Source: Petrotoga mexicana DSM 14811 (GTDB lineage Bacteria; Thermotogota; Thermotogae; Petrotogales; Petrotogaceae). From it: a stretch of 64,000 bases of DNA. Positions within the stretch are counted from its first letter, which is position 1; each line of letters begins with the position of its first letter. The stretch is from assembly GCF_002895565.1 (NCBI RefSeq), contig NZ_AZRN01000006.1, positions 29,301 to 93,300 on the forward strand, read 5' to 3'. Below the pieces are notes generated by a model, which saw only the letters and a program-made list of their open reading frames with translations, was not told the origin of the DNA and ran no database searches. Shown here piece after piece: positions 1 through 9,781 of the stretch. The position numbers and the translations under genes are program-made.

Positions 1-13
1 GAGAATCTAACAA

Positions 14-328
14 ATGAAATTCTTTCTAATAAGTGATAACATCGACACTGCCATTGGTTTAAGACTTAGTGGAATTGTTGGGACCGTTGTTCATGAAAGA
101 GATGAGATATTAGAAGCCTTCAATAAGGCGTTGAGCAATAAAGAAATTGGCGTTGTTTTGATAACTGAGTTAGCTTCACAAAAGATACCGGAAGAAGTTA
201 AAAAACATAAACTAGCCGGACAGTTACCTTTAATTTTTGTCATACCGGATAGGCACGGATGGCGAGGCGACAAAGATTTCATTACAAAGTACGTTGAAGG
301 GGCAATTGGAGTGAAAATAAATGAATGA
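14..328 (+). CDS. atpF: V-type ATP synthase subunit F
   Basis: Small 104-residue cytosolic subunit of the central stalk of a V/A-type rotary ATPase. It starts MKFFLISD, the usual short beta-strand opening of the family, and carries the acidic and VLITE core of the CheY-like fold. It is the first complete gene in the window; the upstream gene, probably subunit C, ends at or just after base 10. The next gene starts inside its last codons (overlap 321-328), which indicates translational coupling. Identity rests on position immediately before subunits E, A, B and D as well as on sequence. Confidence 0.88.
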   Translation: MKFFLISDNIDTAIGLRLSGIVGTVVHERDEILEAFNKALSNKEIGVVLITELASQKIPEEVKKHKLAGQLPLIFVIPDRHGWRGDKDFITKYVEGAIGVKINE

Positions 329-896
329 AATCGAAGATAAATTGGAATCAATGCTTGAATTATTAGACAAGAAATTTGAACAAAAATGTGATGAATTAAA
401 AATTTCTTATAATAAGAAACTGGAAGAGGTTCAAAAAAGAATTGAAGAAGATATAAATAATTACAGAGATAAAAAATTAAAGGAAGCTAAAGAAGAGGCC
501 GACCTTACTGTGAAAGTTAGCCAATCAAAAGCTAAGTTGAAGATAAAACAAGAAAGACTTAAGTTGAAAAACCAACTATTGGAAAGTCTTTTACAATTAA
601 TAAAAAAAGATCTTGTGACTTTGGATCCTGACAACAAAAAATATTTTTACCAAAAATTGTATATTGACGCAACTAAGCTGATACATAACGATTACGAGGT
701 GCTCTGTAACAAAAATGATTATGAAACAGTGAAATCTATAGTTTTAGATCATAACGTTAAAACAAGTAAAGAAATTGAAGGTGGAATCCTCCTAAAAAGT
801 AATAATACAATCATTAACAACAGCATAGATTCATATGTAGAACAAAATAAAACAAAAATCTTCTCTCTGATATTGGAAGAAGTAGGTGATATATAA
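321..896 (+). CDS. atpE: V-type ATP synthase subunit E
   Basis: Peripheral-stalk subunit of 191 residues. Residues 1-95 are highly charged and predicted coiled coil (Glu/Lys-rich heptads), followed by a compact alpha/beta head, the normal layout of subunit E. The stop overlaps the start of subunit A (TAATG at 894-898). The SD-like GGAGTGA at 308-314 supports the ATG at 321; a second ATG at 325 is in another frame. Confidence 0.88.
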   Translation: MNEIEDKLESMLELLDKKFEQKCDELKISYNKKLEEVQKRIEEDINNYRDKKLKEAKEEADLTVKVSQSKAKLKIKQERLKLKNQLLESLLQLIKKDLVTLDPDNKKYFYQKLYIDATKLIHNDYEVLCNKNDYETVKSIVLDHNVKTSKEIEGGILLKSNNTIINNSIDSYVEQNKTKIFSLILEEVGDI

Positions 897-2644
897 TGTA
901 CATTAAAGAAATAAATGGACCTGTCGTTAAAGTTAAAGGTGTGGAAAAACTTTCGATGAATGAAATGGTTAAGGTAGGTAATCTGCACTTAATAGGAGAG
1001 GTAATCTCCATTGATGAAGATGAAGCAACTGTTCAAGTTTACGAGGAAACTTCTATGTTAAAACCTAAGGAACCCATTGAAGGTACAGGACAGATGCTTT
1101 CTGTAGCGTTAGGTCCGGGCCTTCTAGGAAGTATTTACGACGGTATTCAAAGACCATTGAACAAATTAATAGAGAAAAGTGGATCCTTTATTGGCAGAGG
1201 GGTAGAGGAGTTTGGACTAGATCTTTCAAAAAGATGGGAAGTTATGTTTTTAAAGAAAAAAGGAGATATTGTTAAGGGTGGAGATGTAATATCTCAAGTG
1301 CAAGAAACAAAACACATAGTGCATAAAATTATGGTTCCAGCAGATATACATGGAAAGATAGTTGAAATCAAACAAAATGGTTCCTATAAAGTAGATGAGG
1401 TTTTGGCAAAAATTCAAACTGAAGACGGTATAAAAGAAATAAAAATGTATCAATTTTGGCCTATTAAAGTACCTCGAGTTGTAAAAAATAAATTAGAACC
1501 CAATATACCCTTGATAACGGGCCAAAGAGTTATAGATATTTTCTTTCCCATCAGTAAAGGAGGAACTGCCGCTATCCCAGGAGGTTTTGGTACCGGGAAG
1601 ACTATAACTCAACATCAATTAGCTAAATGGGCAGATGCTGATATTATTGTTTACATCGGTTGTGGAGAAAGAGGAAATGAAATGACAGAGGTATTGGAAG
1701 AATTCCCTAATTTACAGGACCCTAAAACGGGGGCCCCGCTGATGGAGAGAACTGTCCTAATTGCAAATACTTCCAACATGCCTGTTTCTGCTAGAGAAGC
1801 GTCTATTTATACCGGGGTAACTATCGCAGAATACTATAGAGACATGGGTTACAACGTTGCAGTAATGGCTGATTCCACTTCACGATGGGCTGAAGCACTG
1901 AGGGAATTATCAGGAAGACTGGAAGAAATGCCTGCAGAAGAAGGTTATCCCGCATACCTTGCTTCCAGAATTGGCCAGTTTTATGAAAGAGCCGGATTAT
2001 CGAAAAATCTCAACGATACGAATGGTTCTGTCACAATAATTGGAGCCGTATCACCTCCTGGTGGAGATTTTTCTGAACCTGTTACTCAAAGTACTACCAG
2101 ATTTGTTAAATGTTTCTGGGGACTTGACAAAAACCTAGCTTATTCTCGACATTATCCATCTATAAATTGGATTACCAGCTATAGCGGATACGCAGGTGAT
2201 TTAAAAGAATGGTTCACCAAAAACGTTACAAAAGACTGGAGTCAGTATAGAAATGAAGCTATGGAATTACTCAACCAAGACGATGCTCTTCAACAAACTA
2301 TAAAAATTGTTGGGGAAGATGTTTTACCTGATATTCAAAAATTGGTAGTTTCAATAGCTAGAATAATAAAAATTGGAATATTACAACAAAACGCTTTCAG
2401 TGAAGTCGATTCGTACTGTCAATTAGAAAAACAACATATGATGCTAAAGATTATAATTGATACTTATTACAAGGCTAAAACTTTTATAAACAGGTCAGTT
2501 CCAATTACTCAAGTCCTACCCTCAGAAATAACAAGTAAGTTGTTAACAATGAAAGAAGATATCACCGATTTGAACGAATTCAAGAAAATCGAAGATCTTT
2601 TAGGTAAACATTTTGAAGAATTGGAAAAAAAGTATAACAGTTAA
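896..2644 (+). CDS. atpA: V-type ATP synthase catalytic subunit A
   Basis: Catalytic nucleotide-binding subunit, 582 residues, the usual length. The Walker A loop GGFGTGKT lies at residues 229-236, preceded by the long non-homologous insert typical of V/A-type A subunits (about residues 110-190). Further family motifs are GCGERGNE, the [12 protein letters not shown] segment and [13 protein letters not shown] hydrolysis or synthesis here is coupled to ion flow through the membrane ring encoded upstream of the window. Whether H+ or Na+ is moved cannot be read from this subunit. It overlaps subunit E by one base and is preceded by AGGTGA. Confidence 0.97.
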   Translation: MYIKEINGPVVKVKGVEKLSMNEMVKVGNLHLIGEVISIDEDEATVQVYEETSMLKPKEPIEGTGQMLSVALGPGLLGSIYDGIQRPLNKLIEKSGSFIGRGVEEFGLDLSKRWEVMFLKKKGDIVKGGDVISQVQETKHIVHKIMVPADIHGKIVEIKQNGSYKVDEVLAKIQTEDGIKEIKMYQFWPIKVPRVVKNKLEPNIPLITGQRVIDIFFPISKGGTAAIPGGFGTGKTITQHQLAKWADADIIVYIGCGERGNEMTEVLEEFPNLQDPKTGAPLMERTVLIANTSNMPVSAREASIYTGVTIAEYYRDMGYNVAVMADSTSRWAEALRELSGRLEEMPAEEGYPAYLASRIGQFYERAGLSKNLNDTNGSVTIIGAVSPPGGDFSEPVTQSTTRFVKCFWGLDKNLAYSRHYPSINWITSYSGYAGDLKEWFTKNVTKDWSQYRNEAMELLNQDDALQQTIKIVGEDVLPDIQKLVVSIARIIKIGILQQNAFSEVDSYCQLEKQHMMLKIIIDTYYKAKTFINRSVPITQVLPSEITSKLLTMKEDITDLNEFKKIEDLLGKHFEELEKKYNS

Positions 2645-2655
2645 GAGGTGAAAAA

Positions 2656-4026
2656 ATGGCAATAAGGGAATACGATCAAATTTCAGAAATTAGAGGACCT
2701 CTTATAATAGTTGAAAATACGGAAGATATCGGATACAATGAAATAGTGGAAATAGAGGAAAAAGGAAAAAGAAGAGTGGGTTCCGTTATTCTTGTTTCTG
2801 AAAATAAAGCTGTTGTTCAGGTTTTTGAAGGAACACAAGGACTTTCTCTTACAAATTCAAAGATAAAATTCTTGGGCAGAACCCAAGAAATCAATTTATC
2901 TAGTGATATTTTGGGAAGAACTTTCAACGGATTAGGAGAACCAATTGATGGAATGGGGGAGATTATTTCTCAAAAAAGTGCGGATATAAACGGATCAGCC
3001 ATAAACCCCGCTGCCAGAGAATACCCCAAAAATTTCATTCAAACGGGTATTTCTGTAATTGATACAATGTTGACTTTAATAAGAGGACAAAAATTGCCGA
3101 TTTTTTCTGGAAATGGTTTGCCACATAATAATTTAGCAGTACAAATCGCCAAGCAAGCAAAGTTAACTTCCAAAGAAGAATTTTCTGTAGTTTTTGCTGC
3201 TATAGGGTTAAAAAAAGATGATGCCAACTTCATAATCAAAAATTTCGAAGACAGTGGAGCAATTCAGAATATGGTGTTATTTTTAAATTTGGCGAGTGAT
3301 CCAGTGGTGGAAAGGATAGCAACCCCTAGAATGGCATTGACTGTAGCAGAATATTTAGCTTTTGAAGAAGATAAACACGTTTTAGTTATTTTAAACGATA
3401 TGACAAACTATTGTGAATCCTTGAGAGAACTATCTAATTACAGAGGAGAAGTACCAGGAAGAAAAGGATTCCCAGGATATCTTTACTCCGATCTTGCCTC
3501 TTTGTATGAAAGAGCGGGAATAATCAAAGGGAAAAAAGGTTCGGTAACTCAAATACCTATTTTAACAATGCCAAATGATGACATCACCCACCCCATCCCT
3601 GACTTAACAGGATACATCACCGAGGGCCAAATAGTATTATCTCGTGATCTATTTAGAAAAAATATATATCCGCCTATAAACAGCCTTTCCTCCTTATCAC
3701 GACTGATGAAAGATGGTATAGGAGAAGGGTATACTCGGTATGACCATCCAAATCTATCTTCCCAACTTTTTGCTTCTTATTCTCGAGTTTTTGAAATAAG
3801 GTCATTAGCGGCCATAATTGGTGAAGATGACCTATCGGAAATCGATAAACTATATTTAAAATTTGGTGAAGAATTCGAACAGAAATTTCTTAATCAAGGT
3901 TTTCAAGAGAATAGAAATTTGGAACAATCACTTGATCTTGCTTGGGAAATACTTTCTTTGTTGCCAAAAACAGAATTAACCCGGATTAAAGAAAAAGAAT
4001 TTGAAGAACATTATTCCAAAAAATAA
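2656..4026 (+). CDS. atpB: V-type ATP synthase regulatory subunit B
   Basis: Non-catalytic nucleotide-binding subunit, 456 residues. It has the B-subunit features: no Walker A loop ([10 protein letters not shown] replaces it), the [19 protein letters not shown] segment, and PSLSRLM-like motifs near the C-terminus. It forms the alternating hexamer with subunit A. It lies 11 bases after subunit A with SD GAGGTGA at 2644-2650. Confidence 0.97.
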   Translation: MAIREYDQISEIRGPLIIVENTEDIGYNEIVEIEEKGKRRVGSVILVSENKAVVQVFEGTQGLSLTNSKIKFLGRTQEINLSSDILGRTFNGLGEPIDGMGEIISQKSADINGSAINPAAREYPKNFIQTGISVIDTMLTLIRGQKLPIFSGNGLPHNNLAVQIAKQAKLTSKEEFSVVFAAIGLKKDDANFIIKNFEDSGAIQNMVLFLNLASDPVVERIATPRMALTVAEYLAFEEDKHVLVILNDMTNYCESLRELSNYRGEVPGRKGFPGYLYSDLASLYERAGIIKGKKGSVTQIPILTMPNDDITHPIPDLTGYITEGQIVLSRDLFRKNIYPPINSLSSLSRLMKDGIGEGYTRYDHPNLSSQLFASYSRVFEIRSLAAIIGEDDLSEIDKLYLKFGEEFEQKFLNQGFQENRNLEQSLDLAWEILSLLPKTELTRIKEKEFEEHYSKK

Positions 4027-4053
4027 ATCTACGTATTAGAGAGGGTGAAAACA

Positions 4054-4665
4054 ATGATTTTCGATCAAACTATCCCCACAAAAGGTAATTTGATTGCTTT
4101 AAAACAACAATACCAACTTTCACAAGAGGGCCATGACCTATTAGAGAAAAAGAGAAATATTATAATGAAAGAGCTAGTTGATTTGATAGAACAAGCTAAA
4201 GAAATACAAGAAAAAATATTAACTACACTAGCTAGGGCTTATGAATCTTTACAGTTAGCAAATTTAGATCTCGGCATTGAAAATATAGAAGAATATGCCA
4301 ATGGAATCCCAGAATATGATGAATTAAAAATAAGGTTCAAAAGCGTTATGGGAGTTGAGGTTCCGGAATTAATCAGACAAGAAAAACCCAAGTTGGAAAT
4401 TCCTTACGAAATATATAGAACGGATGCCGCTTTAGATGAAGCTTACATTTCTTTTGAAACGGCTTTGGAATTAATAACAGAAGCATCTATGATTGAAAAT
4501 AAAGTTTACAAGCTTGCTTATGAAGTTCAAAAAACAAAAAAAAGAGTTTCCGCTCTAGAAAATATTGTCATACCTAAGATGAAAGAATCTATTAAATTTA
4601 TTCAAGATACGTTGGAAGAAACTGAAAGAGAAGAATTCTTCAAACTCAAAAAGATGAAGAAGTGA
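4054..4665 (+). CDS. atpD: V-type ATP synthase subunit D
   Basis: Central rotor-shaft subunit, 203 residues from the ATG at 4054. A GTG at 4045 gives three more residues but lies inside the SD sequence GAGGGTGA, so the ATG is preferred. The protein is almost entirely alpha-helical, with the conserved TKGNLIALKQQ start and a C-terminal long helix (RRVSALE-like KKRVSALENIVIPKM). It is the last gene of the ATPase operon. Its 3' end faces the decayed sulfatase remnant on the opposite strand. Confidence 0.93.
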   Translation: MIFDQTIPTKGNLIALKQQYQLSQEGHDLLEKKRNIIMKELVDLIEQAKEIQEKILTTLARAYESLQLANLDLGIENIEEYANGIPEYDELKIRFKSVMGVEVPELIRQEKPKLEIPYEIYRTDAALDEAYISFETALELITEASMIENKVYKLAYEVQKTKKRVSALENIVIPKMKESIKFIQDTLEETEREEFFKLKKMKK

Positions 4666-4669
4666 CACT

Positions 4670-5109
4670 TTCAGAAAATAGCCATATTCCTTTGGATTTA
4701 AAGAATAGGGATGGGAAATATTATATTCTTCATATGGCTCTATAACAGGGATGAATTGAACAAAACCAAAGTTTTTCCTTTTATAAAAATTGTAAACTCT
4801 TTGAGGAACCACCTCATCCGCTCTTTCAAGGCCACTTTTTCCCGGGTTATAAACCTCATTGAATCCAGCATAAAACCACCAAGCAGAATGCCTTTCTCTA
4901 AATGGACTTACCATAACCGTATAAAATCCAATGTTTTTCAACAAAGCAGGTAAACTCATATACGTTAGTTTATTTTGAAAATCTCTATTCTTACCTTTTA
5001 TTCGCATGTCAGCCGTTGTTCCTCCGTGACCAACTAAACCTATTTTTATACCAAATTTATCTATAAATAGAGCTCTACATAAAAGTAAATACGGGGCTCG
5101 CGATTTTAA
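4670..5109 (-). pseudogene. Decayed sulfatase fragment
   Basis: Read on the minus strand from about 5109, an open frame encodes SRAPYLLLCRALFIDKFGIK, then GLVGHGGTTAD (ending near 5008). Downstream come LPALLKNIGFYTVMVSPFRE, RHSAWWFYAGFNEV and GLERADEVVP. This is the N-proximal part of a type I sulfatase or alkaline-phosphatase-superfamily protein, after the catalytic loop. A TAA stop sits in frame at 5110-5112 with no start codon before it. After about position 4800 the frame no longer resembles the family; a neighbouring frame gives a WFxxIHP-like piece, which suggests a frameshift. The catalytic N-terminus and whole C-terminal half are missing. I call it a dead remnant, not a gene. Confidence 0.75.
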
Positions 5110-5220
5110 TTATTATATTATCTCTAAAAACTCAAAAATTGGAAGTACTGCTAATATTATTTCACTACTGATCAATTTGCATAGAAAATCATCTGTATTT
5201 TCATATTACCCTGTGAATTC

Positions 5221-5249
5221 TTGACATGATTACTTTTATTTGATATAAT
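5221..5249 (+). promoter_or_regulatory. Sigma-70-type promoter of the GntR operon
   Basis: TTGACA at 5221-5226 and TATAAT at 5244-5249, separated by 17 bases: an exact consensus match. It drives the regulator and the two chromate-transporter genes. Confidence 0.9.
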
Positions 5250-5261
5250 TTGTGTATACAA
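5250..5261 (+). promoter_or_regulatory. Possible GntR operator
   Basis: TTGT-GTAT-ACAA directly after the -10 box, containing the palindrome GTATAC at 5254-5259 and covering the expected transcription start. Its position suggests autoregulation by the GntR-family product downstream (inference). Confidence 0.4.
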
Positions 5262-5309
5262 GCTTGAGTAGACATATTTGTATATTTTTATTGAAGGAAG
5301 GTATTGTAA

Positions 5310-6014
5310 ATGGCTGATTATAAGACACCTATTTATCAAAGAATTGCTGACAAAATAATTTCAAGAATCTATGAAGGGGAATATCCAATGAACTCATTTC
5401 TTCCCTCAGAAAATGAGTTGGCGGAGGAGTTTCATGTAACAAGAACGACGATAAGAAAAGTTTTAAGTTTATTGAAGCAACAAGGTACAATTAAAAGTTA
5501 CCAAGGGCGAGGATATAAAGTTCAATCTCTTTTTTGGGAGCAAAGTCTTTTGAAGTTTTACAGCTTCGGAAAAAGTATAGCCAGCAAGCTTGAAAATTCT
5601 AATACTAAACTTATATCGGTAAAAAAGGTTTCTGGATTGGAAGATGTCGATGAATTTGAAAACCTTGAATTATGGGAAATTACAAGGTTGAGATTAGTTG
5701 GTGAAATTCCTTTAATATTAGAAAGTTCTTACATTCCTGTCGAGTTTTTAAAAAAAGTGGATAATAAAAATCTGGAAACAAAACCTCTGTATGATTTACT
5801 TGCTAGAGAAGGAATAAGATGTGTCAATGCCAAAGAATATCTCGAACCTGTCCTACCTTCGCTGGAAGCCCAAGAATTGCTAGAAATTGATGAAAATATT
5901 CCTCTTTTTCAAACTACAAGATACACATATGATTCGGAAAATAGATTGGTAGAATTCAGGGAAAGCCTGATAAGAGCCGATCATTTTAGATTCTTTACTG
6001 AACTGAAATTGTAG
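5310..6014 (+). CDS. GntR-family transcriptional regulator (HutC/UTRA type)
   Basis: 234 residues. The N-terminal winged helix (about 1-75) has the family signature: PIYQRIADKI, PSENELAEEFHVTRTTIRKVL, then YQGRGYKV. The C-terminal half is a UTRA ligand-binding domain (WEITRLRLVGEIPLILESSY, SRRY-like FQTTRYTYDSENRLVEF), as in HutC and sugar-operon regulators. SD AAGGAAGG precedes the ATG at 5310. It is followed after 13 bases by the chromate-transporter pair, so it probably controls them; its ligand is unknown. Confidence 0.9.
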   Translation: MADYKTPIYQRIADKIISRIYEGEYPMNSFLPSENELAEEFHVTRTTIRKVLSLLKQQGTIKSYQGRGYKVQSLFWEQSLLKFYSFGKSIASKLENSNTKLISVKKVSGLEDVDEFENLELWEITRLRLVGEIPLILESSYIPVEFLKKVDNKNLETKPLYDLLAREGIRCVNAKEYLEPVLPSLEAQELLEIDENIPLFQTTRYTYDSENRLVEFRESLIRADHFRFFTELKL

Positions 6015-6027
6015 GGAGATAATATAA

Positions 6028-6591
6028 ATGAGTGAAAAAGGCAAATCAAAAATAGTGTTAAAAATGTTCATTACGTTTTTTAAAATAGGGCTCTTCACTT
6101 TTGGTGGAGGATATGCAATGATTCCTTTAATGGAGAAAGAAGTCGTAGAAAAGCAAAATTGGGTAGAAAAGGATAAGTTCACAGACACGGTCTCTTTAAC
6201 TCAAACTATACCAGGAGCTGTGGCTATTAATCTTTCTATTTTAGTAGGATACAATATAAGGGGAGTTTTAGGAGCAGTTATATCAACAATAGGGGTTTCC
6301 TTACCTTCTTTTATAATAATATTGGTAATAGCTTTTACTCTTACGAAAACAGCGGGACTTAGCGTTTTACAAAGCGCCTTTGAAGGTATAAGACCTGCTA
6401 TAGCCTCACTTATCGTATATGCCGCGATAAGTCTATCAAAATCGGTTAAATGGTCTATCGTTTTAGTTTTATTAACTGCAGGAGCTTTTGTTGCGATTGG
6501 AGCATTTAAAATTAATCCTATTTATATAATTGTTATCGCTTTCATTATAGGCAGTCTTTACTCTATGCCTCAAGGAAGAAAAAAGTCATGA
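6028..6591 (+). CDS. chrA: Chromate transporter half-protein, first subunit
   Basis: 187-residue membrane protein of the short-chain CHR family. It carries FTFGGGYAMIPLMEKE near residue 25 and the TQTIPGAVAINLS motif near residue 55, followed by about five hydrophobic helices. Short CHR proteins work in pairs with opposite membrane orientation; the partner gene overlaps by four bases (ATGA). Chromate or sulfate-like oxyanion export is the family assignment. The real substrate under a UTRA-domain regulator is not established. Confidence 0.85.
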   Translation: MSEKGKSKIVLKMFITFFKIGLFTFGGGYAMIPLMEKEVVEKQNWVEKDKFTDTVSLTQTIPGAVAINLSILVGYNIRGVLGAVISTIGVSLPSFIIILVIAFTLTKTAGLSVLQSAFEGIRPAIASLIVYAAISLSKSVKWSIVLVLLTAGAFVAIGAFKINPIYIIVIAFIIGSLYSMPQGRKKS

Positions 6592-7103
6592 AAACTTTAT
6601 TTGGCTTGTTTTTTTCTTTTTTTGAAATTGGCTTATTTGGATTTGGTGGTGGTTACGCAATGATACCACTAATTCAAACACATCTAGAAAGAAGAGGTTG
6701 GATGTCCCTTCAAGAATTTCTGGATTTAATAGCTATAGCAGAGGTTACTCCCGGACCAATAGCTGTAAATAGTGCTACTTTTGTTGGATATAGGGTTTTT
6801 GGGATACTTGGTTCGTTGGTCGCAACAACTGCTGTAATATTACCTTCGTTAATTATAGGATTATTGATAGGTAAATATTTTAAGAACGGAAATGGTGATA
6901 CTCAACAAAATATTCTTAAATTTCTAAAACCTGCTGTTATAGGGTTGATACTTGGTTCTGCATATACAATTGGAGTTGCTAATATCGTAAATTTGGCGAG
7001 TTTTCTTATATTTATTGGGGTTTTGATGCTCCTGTTTTTCACTAAATTAAATCCAATTTTTATAATAATTATGACAGGAGTAGTGGGAATTATCTTTTAC
7101 TAG
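6588..7103 (+). CDS. chrA: Chromate transporter half-protein, second subunit
   Basis: 171-residue partner of the preceding gene, with its own GFGGGYAMIPLIQTHLE and EVTPGPIAVNSATFVGY motifs followed by hydrophobic helices. It is translationally coupled through the ATGA overlap at 6588-6591. The last 14 bases overlap the 3' end of the convergent peptidase gene. The two halves together equal one long-chain ChrA. Confidence 0.85.
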   Translation: MKTLFGLFFSFFEIGLFGFGGGYAMIPLIQTHLERRGWMSLQEFLDLIAIAEVTPGPIAVNSATFVGYRVFGILGSLVATTAVILPSLIIGLLIGKYFKNGNGDTQQNILKFLKPAVIGLILGSAYTIGVANIVNLASFLIFIGVLMLLFFTKLNPIFIIIMTGVVGIIFY

Positions 7104-8049
7104 GATTCAAGTCTTGGTAACTGAGAATATTACCAACTTTTTTTGCCGATTTGATAGCCCTTATAATAGATTTTTCTACTACTTCTGCTGCTACTTCGCC
7201 AATTAAAGTAACGTCGCTTGATAAATCACCAGTAGACAAACAAAAAATAGTATCTCCATCGTACATAGTATGAACAGGTCTTATCGCCCTTGCCAAACCA
7301 TCATGGCTCATTTGAGCCACTTTGTTTGCTTCTTCTTTAGACAATTTTACATTTGTAGCTACGACGGATAGAGTTGTATTTTCACCTGGATTAGACTTAA
7401 AACTAGATTTTTTCATATATTCGGATATATTCAAAAAATTATTGTTATGGTCTATAGCCCCAGCTATTATTTCCCCTTCTTCGTAAACATCTCCTGTAGC
7501 ATTCACAACCGTTATCGCTCCGACAACTATTCCGTTACCTAATTCAATGGAATAACTTCCTACCCCACCTTTCATAGCATTGTTAACACCTGCCGCCTTA
7601 CCAACAACTGCCCCGGTTCCTACACCAACACATCCTTCTTCAACACAATCTGATGTCGCTAAATTTGCTGCGATATAACCAGATCTTTTATCGGGTCTAA
7701 CGTTTGGGTCTCCTATATCCAAATCGTAAATAACTGCAGCAGGTACTATGGGAACTTTCACGGTACTTGTTTGAAAACCTATACTATTTTCTTCTAAAAA
7801 TTGCATAACCCCACTTGCCGCATCTAAACCAAAAGCACTTCCGCCGGTTAATAAGACAGCGTGCACCATTTGAACAAGATTCCCTGGTTTTAGTAAGTCT
7901 GTTTCTCTTGTTCCTGGGGCTGAGCCTTTGACATCTACTCCACCTACCGCCCCATTTTCGGCTAGAATAACCGTACAACCTGTTAAGGATTTATTGTCGG
8001 TGTAGTGTCCTACTTTTATTCCTGGTACGTCTGTTATACCATTTAACAT
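7090..8049 (-). CDS. P1 family (S58, DmpA-like) peptidase
   Basis: 319-residue N-terminal-nucleophile-type aminopeptidase/esterase of the DmpA family. Typical segments are GITDVPGIKVGHYTD at the N-terminus, TGCTVILAENGAVGGVDVKG, LLTGGSAFGLDAASGVMQFL and the C-terminal VHTMYDGDTIFCLSTGD. In this family the precursor self-cleaves before a Ser/Thr nucleophile; I cannot point to the exact site. SD AAAGGAG lies upstream of the ATG at 8049. It is the last gene of the long minus-strand run; 76 bases separate it from the KamA-like gene. Confidence 0.87.
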   Translation of the reverse strand: MLNGITDVPGIKVGHYTDNKSLTGCTVILAENGAVGGVDVKGSAPGTRETDLLKPGNLVQMVHAVLLTGGSAFGLDAASGVMQFLEENSIGFQTSTVKVPIVPAAVIYDLDIGDPNVRPDKRSGYIAANLATSDCVEEGCVGVGTGAVVGKAAGVNNAMKGGVGSYSIELGNGIVVGAITVVNATGDVYEEGEIIAGAIDHNNNFLNISEYMKKSSFKSNPGENTTLSVVATNVKLSKEEANKVAQMSHDGLARAIRPVHTMYDGDTIFCLSTGDLSSDVTLIGEVAAEVVEKSIIRAIKSAKKVGNILSYQDLNPSKR

Positions 8050-8125
8050 GTTGAATCTGCTCCTTTTTTATAATAACTATCTGAAAATTTTCAACCCTCG
8101 AGTAATGGAACCTTATCTATATATT

Positions 8126-9238
8126 TTAAAAGCTTTTGTAATTATATATTTCCACTAATTCTTTGTAATCATCAAGCCAATAGGCTTGTGGATCTCTTTT
8201 GAATACAAAAAATTTACCATAGTTATCAGGATTGTGCGATCTATGATAACGAAAGATAATATTTTTGCTAGTCAATGCGGCAACTTCTATTTTTCCAGAT
8301 TCATGAGACATTACAAATCTAGGTCTTTTGGCTAAACCTGAGATATCTTCTAAAGATTCTAGGAATATTGAATAAGCTTTTTCTAAAGGAATAGTAAAAC
8401 CTTTATTTCCCATGACAGGTCTATTTTGAAATACATAATAGGGAGGAATACCATTAAAGGATAGCTTTTTAAATAATGTCGATAATGTCTTAGGATTATC
8501 ATTGATACCATGCAAAAGAGGAGTTTGATTTGCTATTATGGCTCCAGAATTTTGCAATATATTTATTCCCTGAATAGAAGCAGAAGTTAATTCTCTTGGG
8601 TGATTAAAGTGCACAATAAAATATAATTTTTTACCACTATTGGTAATTTTTTTAATGAAACTTGATAGGGTATCATCCGATATTATTCTGAAAGGGTTAA
8701 AAGCCGGGGTCTTTGTACCTATGCGAATGATTTTTATATGATCTATTTCATTAATAGCTTCTACAATTGATTTAAGTTTATTAGTTGAAAGGAGTAAAGG
8801 ATCACCCCCTGTCAGGAGAACATTTGTGATTTCTTCATGTTTTCGAATATAATCGAGATCTTGTTCAATTTCACGGGTTCTAACTACTTCTTTACCAACG
8901 TTCTTGAACAATCTTTTTCTAAAACAGAATCTACAGAAACTCCCACATACATCATTTACTAACAGTAAAGCGGTATCCCTATACTTGTGTTGCAGTCCCT
9001 TACTTATTGTATATGAATGTTCTTTTGAGGCGTCTTCTAATCCCCATTCTTCCAATTCTTCAATATTTGGAATTATAATCTTTCTTATAGGATCGTTTTT
9101 GTCTTTCCAATTGATTAAGTCCAAGTAATATTCATTAGCTCTAAACTTATACTTTTCTTCAACAGGTTGAAGTTCTTTTAATTCTTCTTGTGAAATCCCT
9201 TTTACTTTTTCCAATTTAGTAACATATTCTGGATACAT
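8126..9238 (-). CDS. KamA-family radical SAM protein
   Basis: 370 residues from the ATG at 9238 (SD GGGGAGTGA); an upstream ATG would add 12 residues but has no SD. The radical SAM cluster motif is C98-xxx-C102-xx-C105 within CGSFCRFCFRKR, followed by LLTGGDPLLL. This is the lysine 2,3-aminomutase family (COG1509). The PLP-lysine motif PGGGGK of true aminomutases appears degenerate (HESGKIE near residue 325), with the lysine kept. Substrate unknown: lysine aminomutase or a relative. It lies 42 bases after a membrane-protein gene in the same run. Confidence 0.8.
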   Translation of the reverse strand: MYPEYVTKLEKVKGISQEELKELQPVEEKYKFRANEYYLDLINWKDKNDPIRKIIIPNIEELEEWGLEDASKEHSYTISKGLQHKYRDTALLLVNDVCGSFCRFCFRKRLFKNVGKEVVRTREIEQDLDYIRKHEEITNVLLTGGDPLLLSTNKLKSIVEAINEIDHIKIIRIGTKTPAFNPFRIISDDTLSSFIKKITNSGKKLYFIVHFNHPRELTSASIQGINILQNSGAIIANQTPLLHGINDNPKTLSTLFKKLSFNGIPPYYVFQNRPVMGNKGFTIPLEKAYSIFLESLEDISGLAKRPRFVMSHESGKIEVAALTSKNIIFRYHRSHNPDNYGKFFVFKRDPQAYWLDDYKELVEIYNYKSF

Positions 9239-9280
9239 CGATATCACTCCCCTAATATTTTTCATCATCGGCATTTTATA

Positions 9281-9775
9281 TTATTCTTTTTGAGAAAAAT
9301 TTTTCAATAAGGAAGAAATCTCATATTTCAATCTCTTTAATAAATACCCATAAATATTGGTAAATATCAAATAAAGAAATATTATAAAGAATAGACCTTT
9401 TCCCTGAGTTGCGAAATCCGGAAGAAGTTCACCAAAAAAGGTAAACATAAGATAAAAGGCAAGAATAGAAAGAGTAGTAATGATCAAGTGTTTAAATAAC
9501 CTTTTTTTTACAACAATAAAAGCAAGGATTGGAAGAAAAAATAGCAAAAAGATACCAATTGCTTCAACAACAAATCCACTGATAAATATTAAAAAGAAAA
9601 TTGAAATACTAAAGATAAATACATATCTTTTTTCTAAAAAGAAAGCTCCCAGAGGAAGTATCAAACTAACAACGGTGGGAGCGATTCTCAAATACCTTGA
9701 CATAAGAAATAGCAAGAAAAAAAAGATAACCAAAAAAGCAGTCTTTATAAGGGGATTTTTTATATTTAAATTCAT
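9281..9775 (-). CDS. Predicted membrane protein of unknown function
   Basis: 164 residues, nearly all hydrophobic, with about five transmembrane segments separated by short basic loops (SRYLR, LEKRYVF, VKKRLFK, LLKRLKYE). I do not recognise a family; a YybS-like (DUF2232-like) relationship is possible but unsupported. It starts six bases after the stop of the cysteine-rich gene and has no clear SD of its own, so it is probably translated by coupling. Confidence 0.6.
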   Translation of the reverse strand: MNLNIKNPLIKTAFLVIFFFLLFLMSRYLRIAPTVVSLILPLGAFFLEKRYVFIFSISIFFLIFISGFVVEAIGIFLLFFLPILAFIVVKKRLFKHLIITTLSILAFYLMFTFFGELLPDFATQGKGLFFIIFLYLIFTNIYGYLLKRLKYEISSLLKNFSQKE

Positions 9776-9781
9776 AAACTT

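Noticed and set aside
2656..4026. Missing Walker A loop in ATPase subunit B
   Set aside because: Normal for the non-catalytic B subunit.
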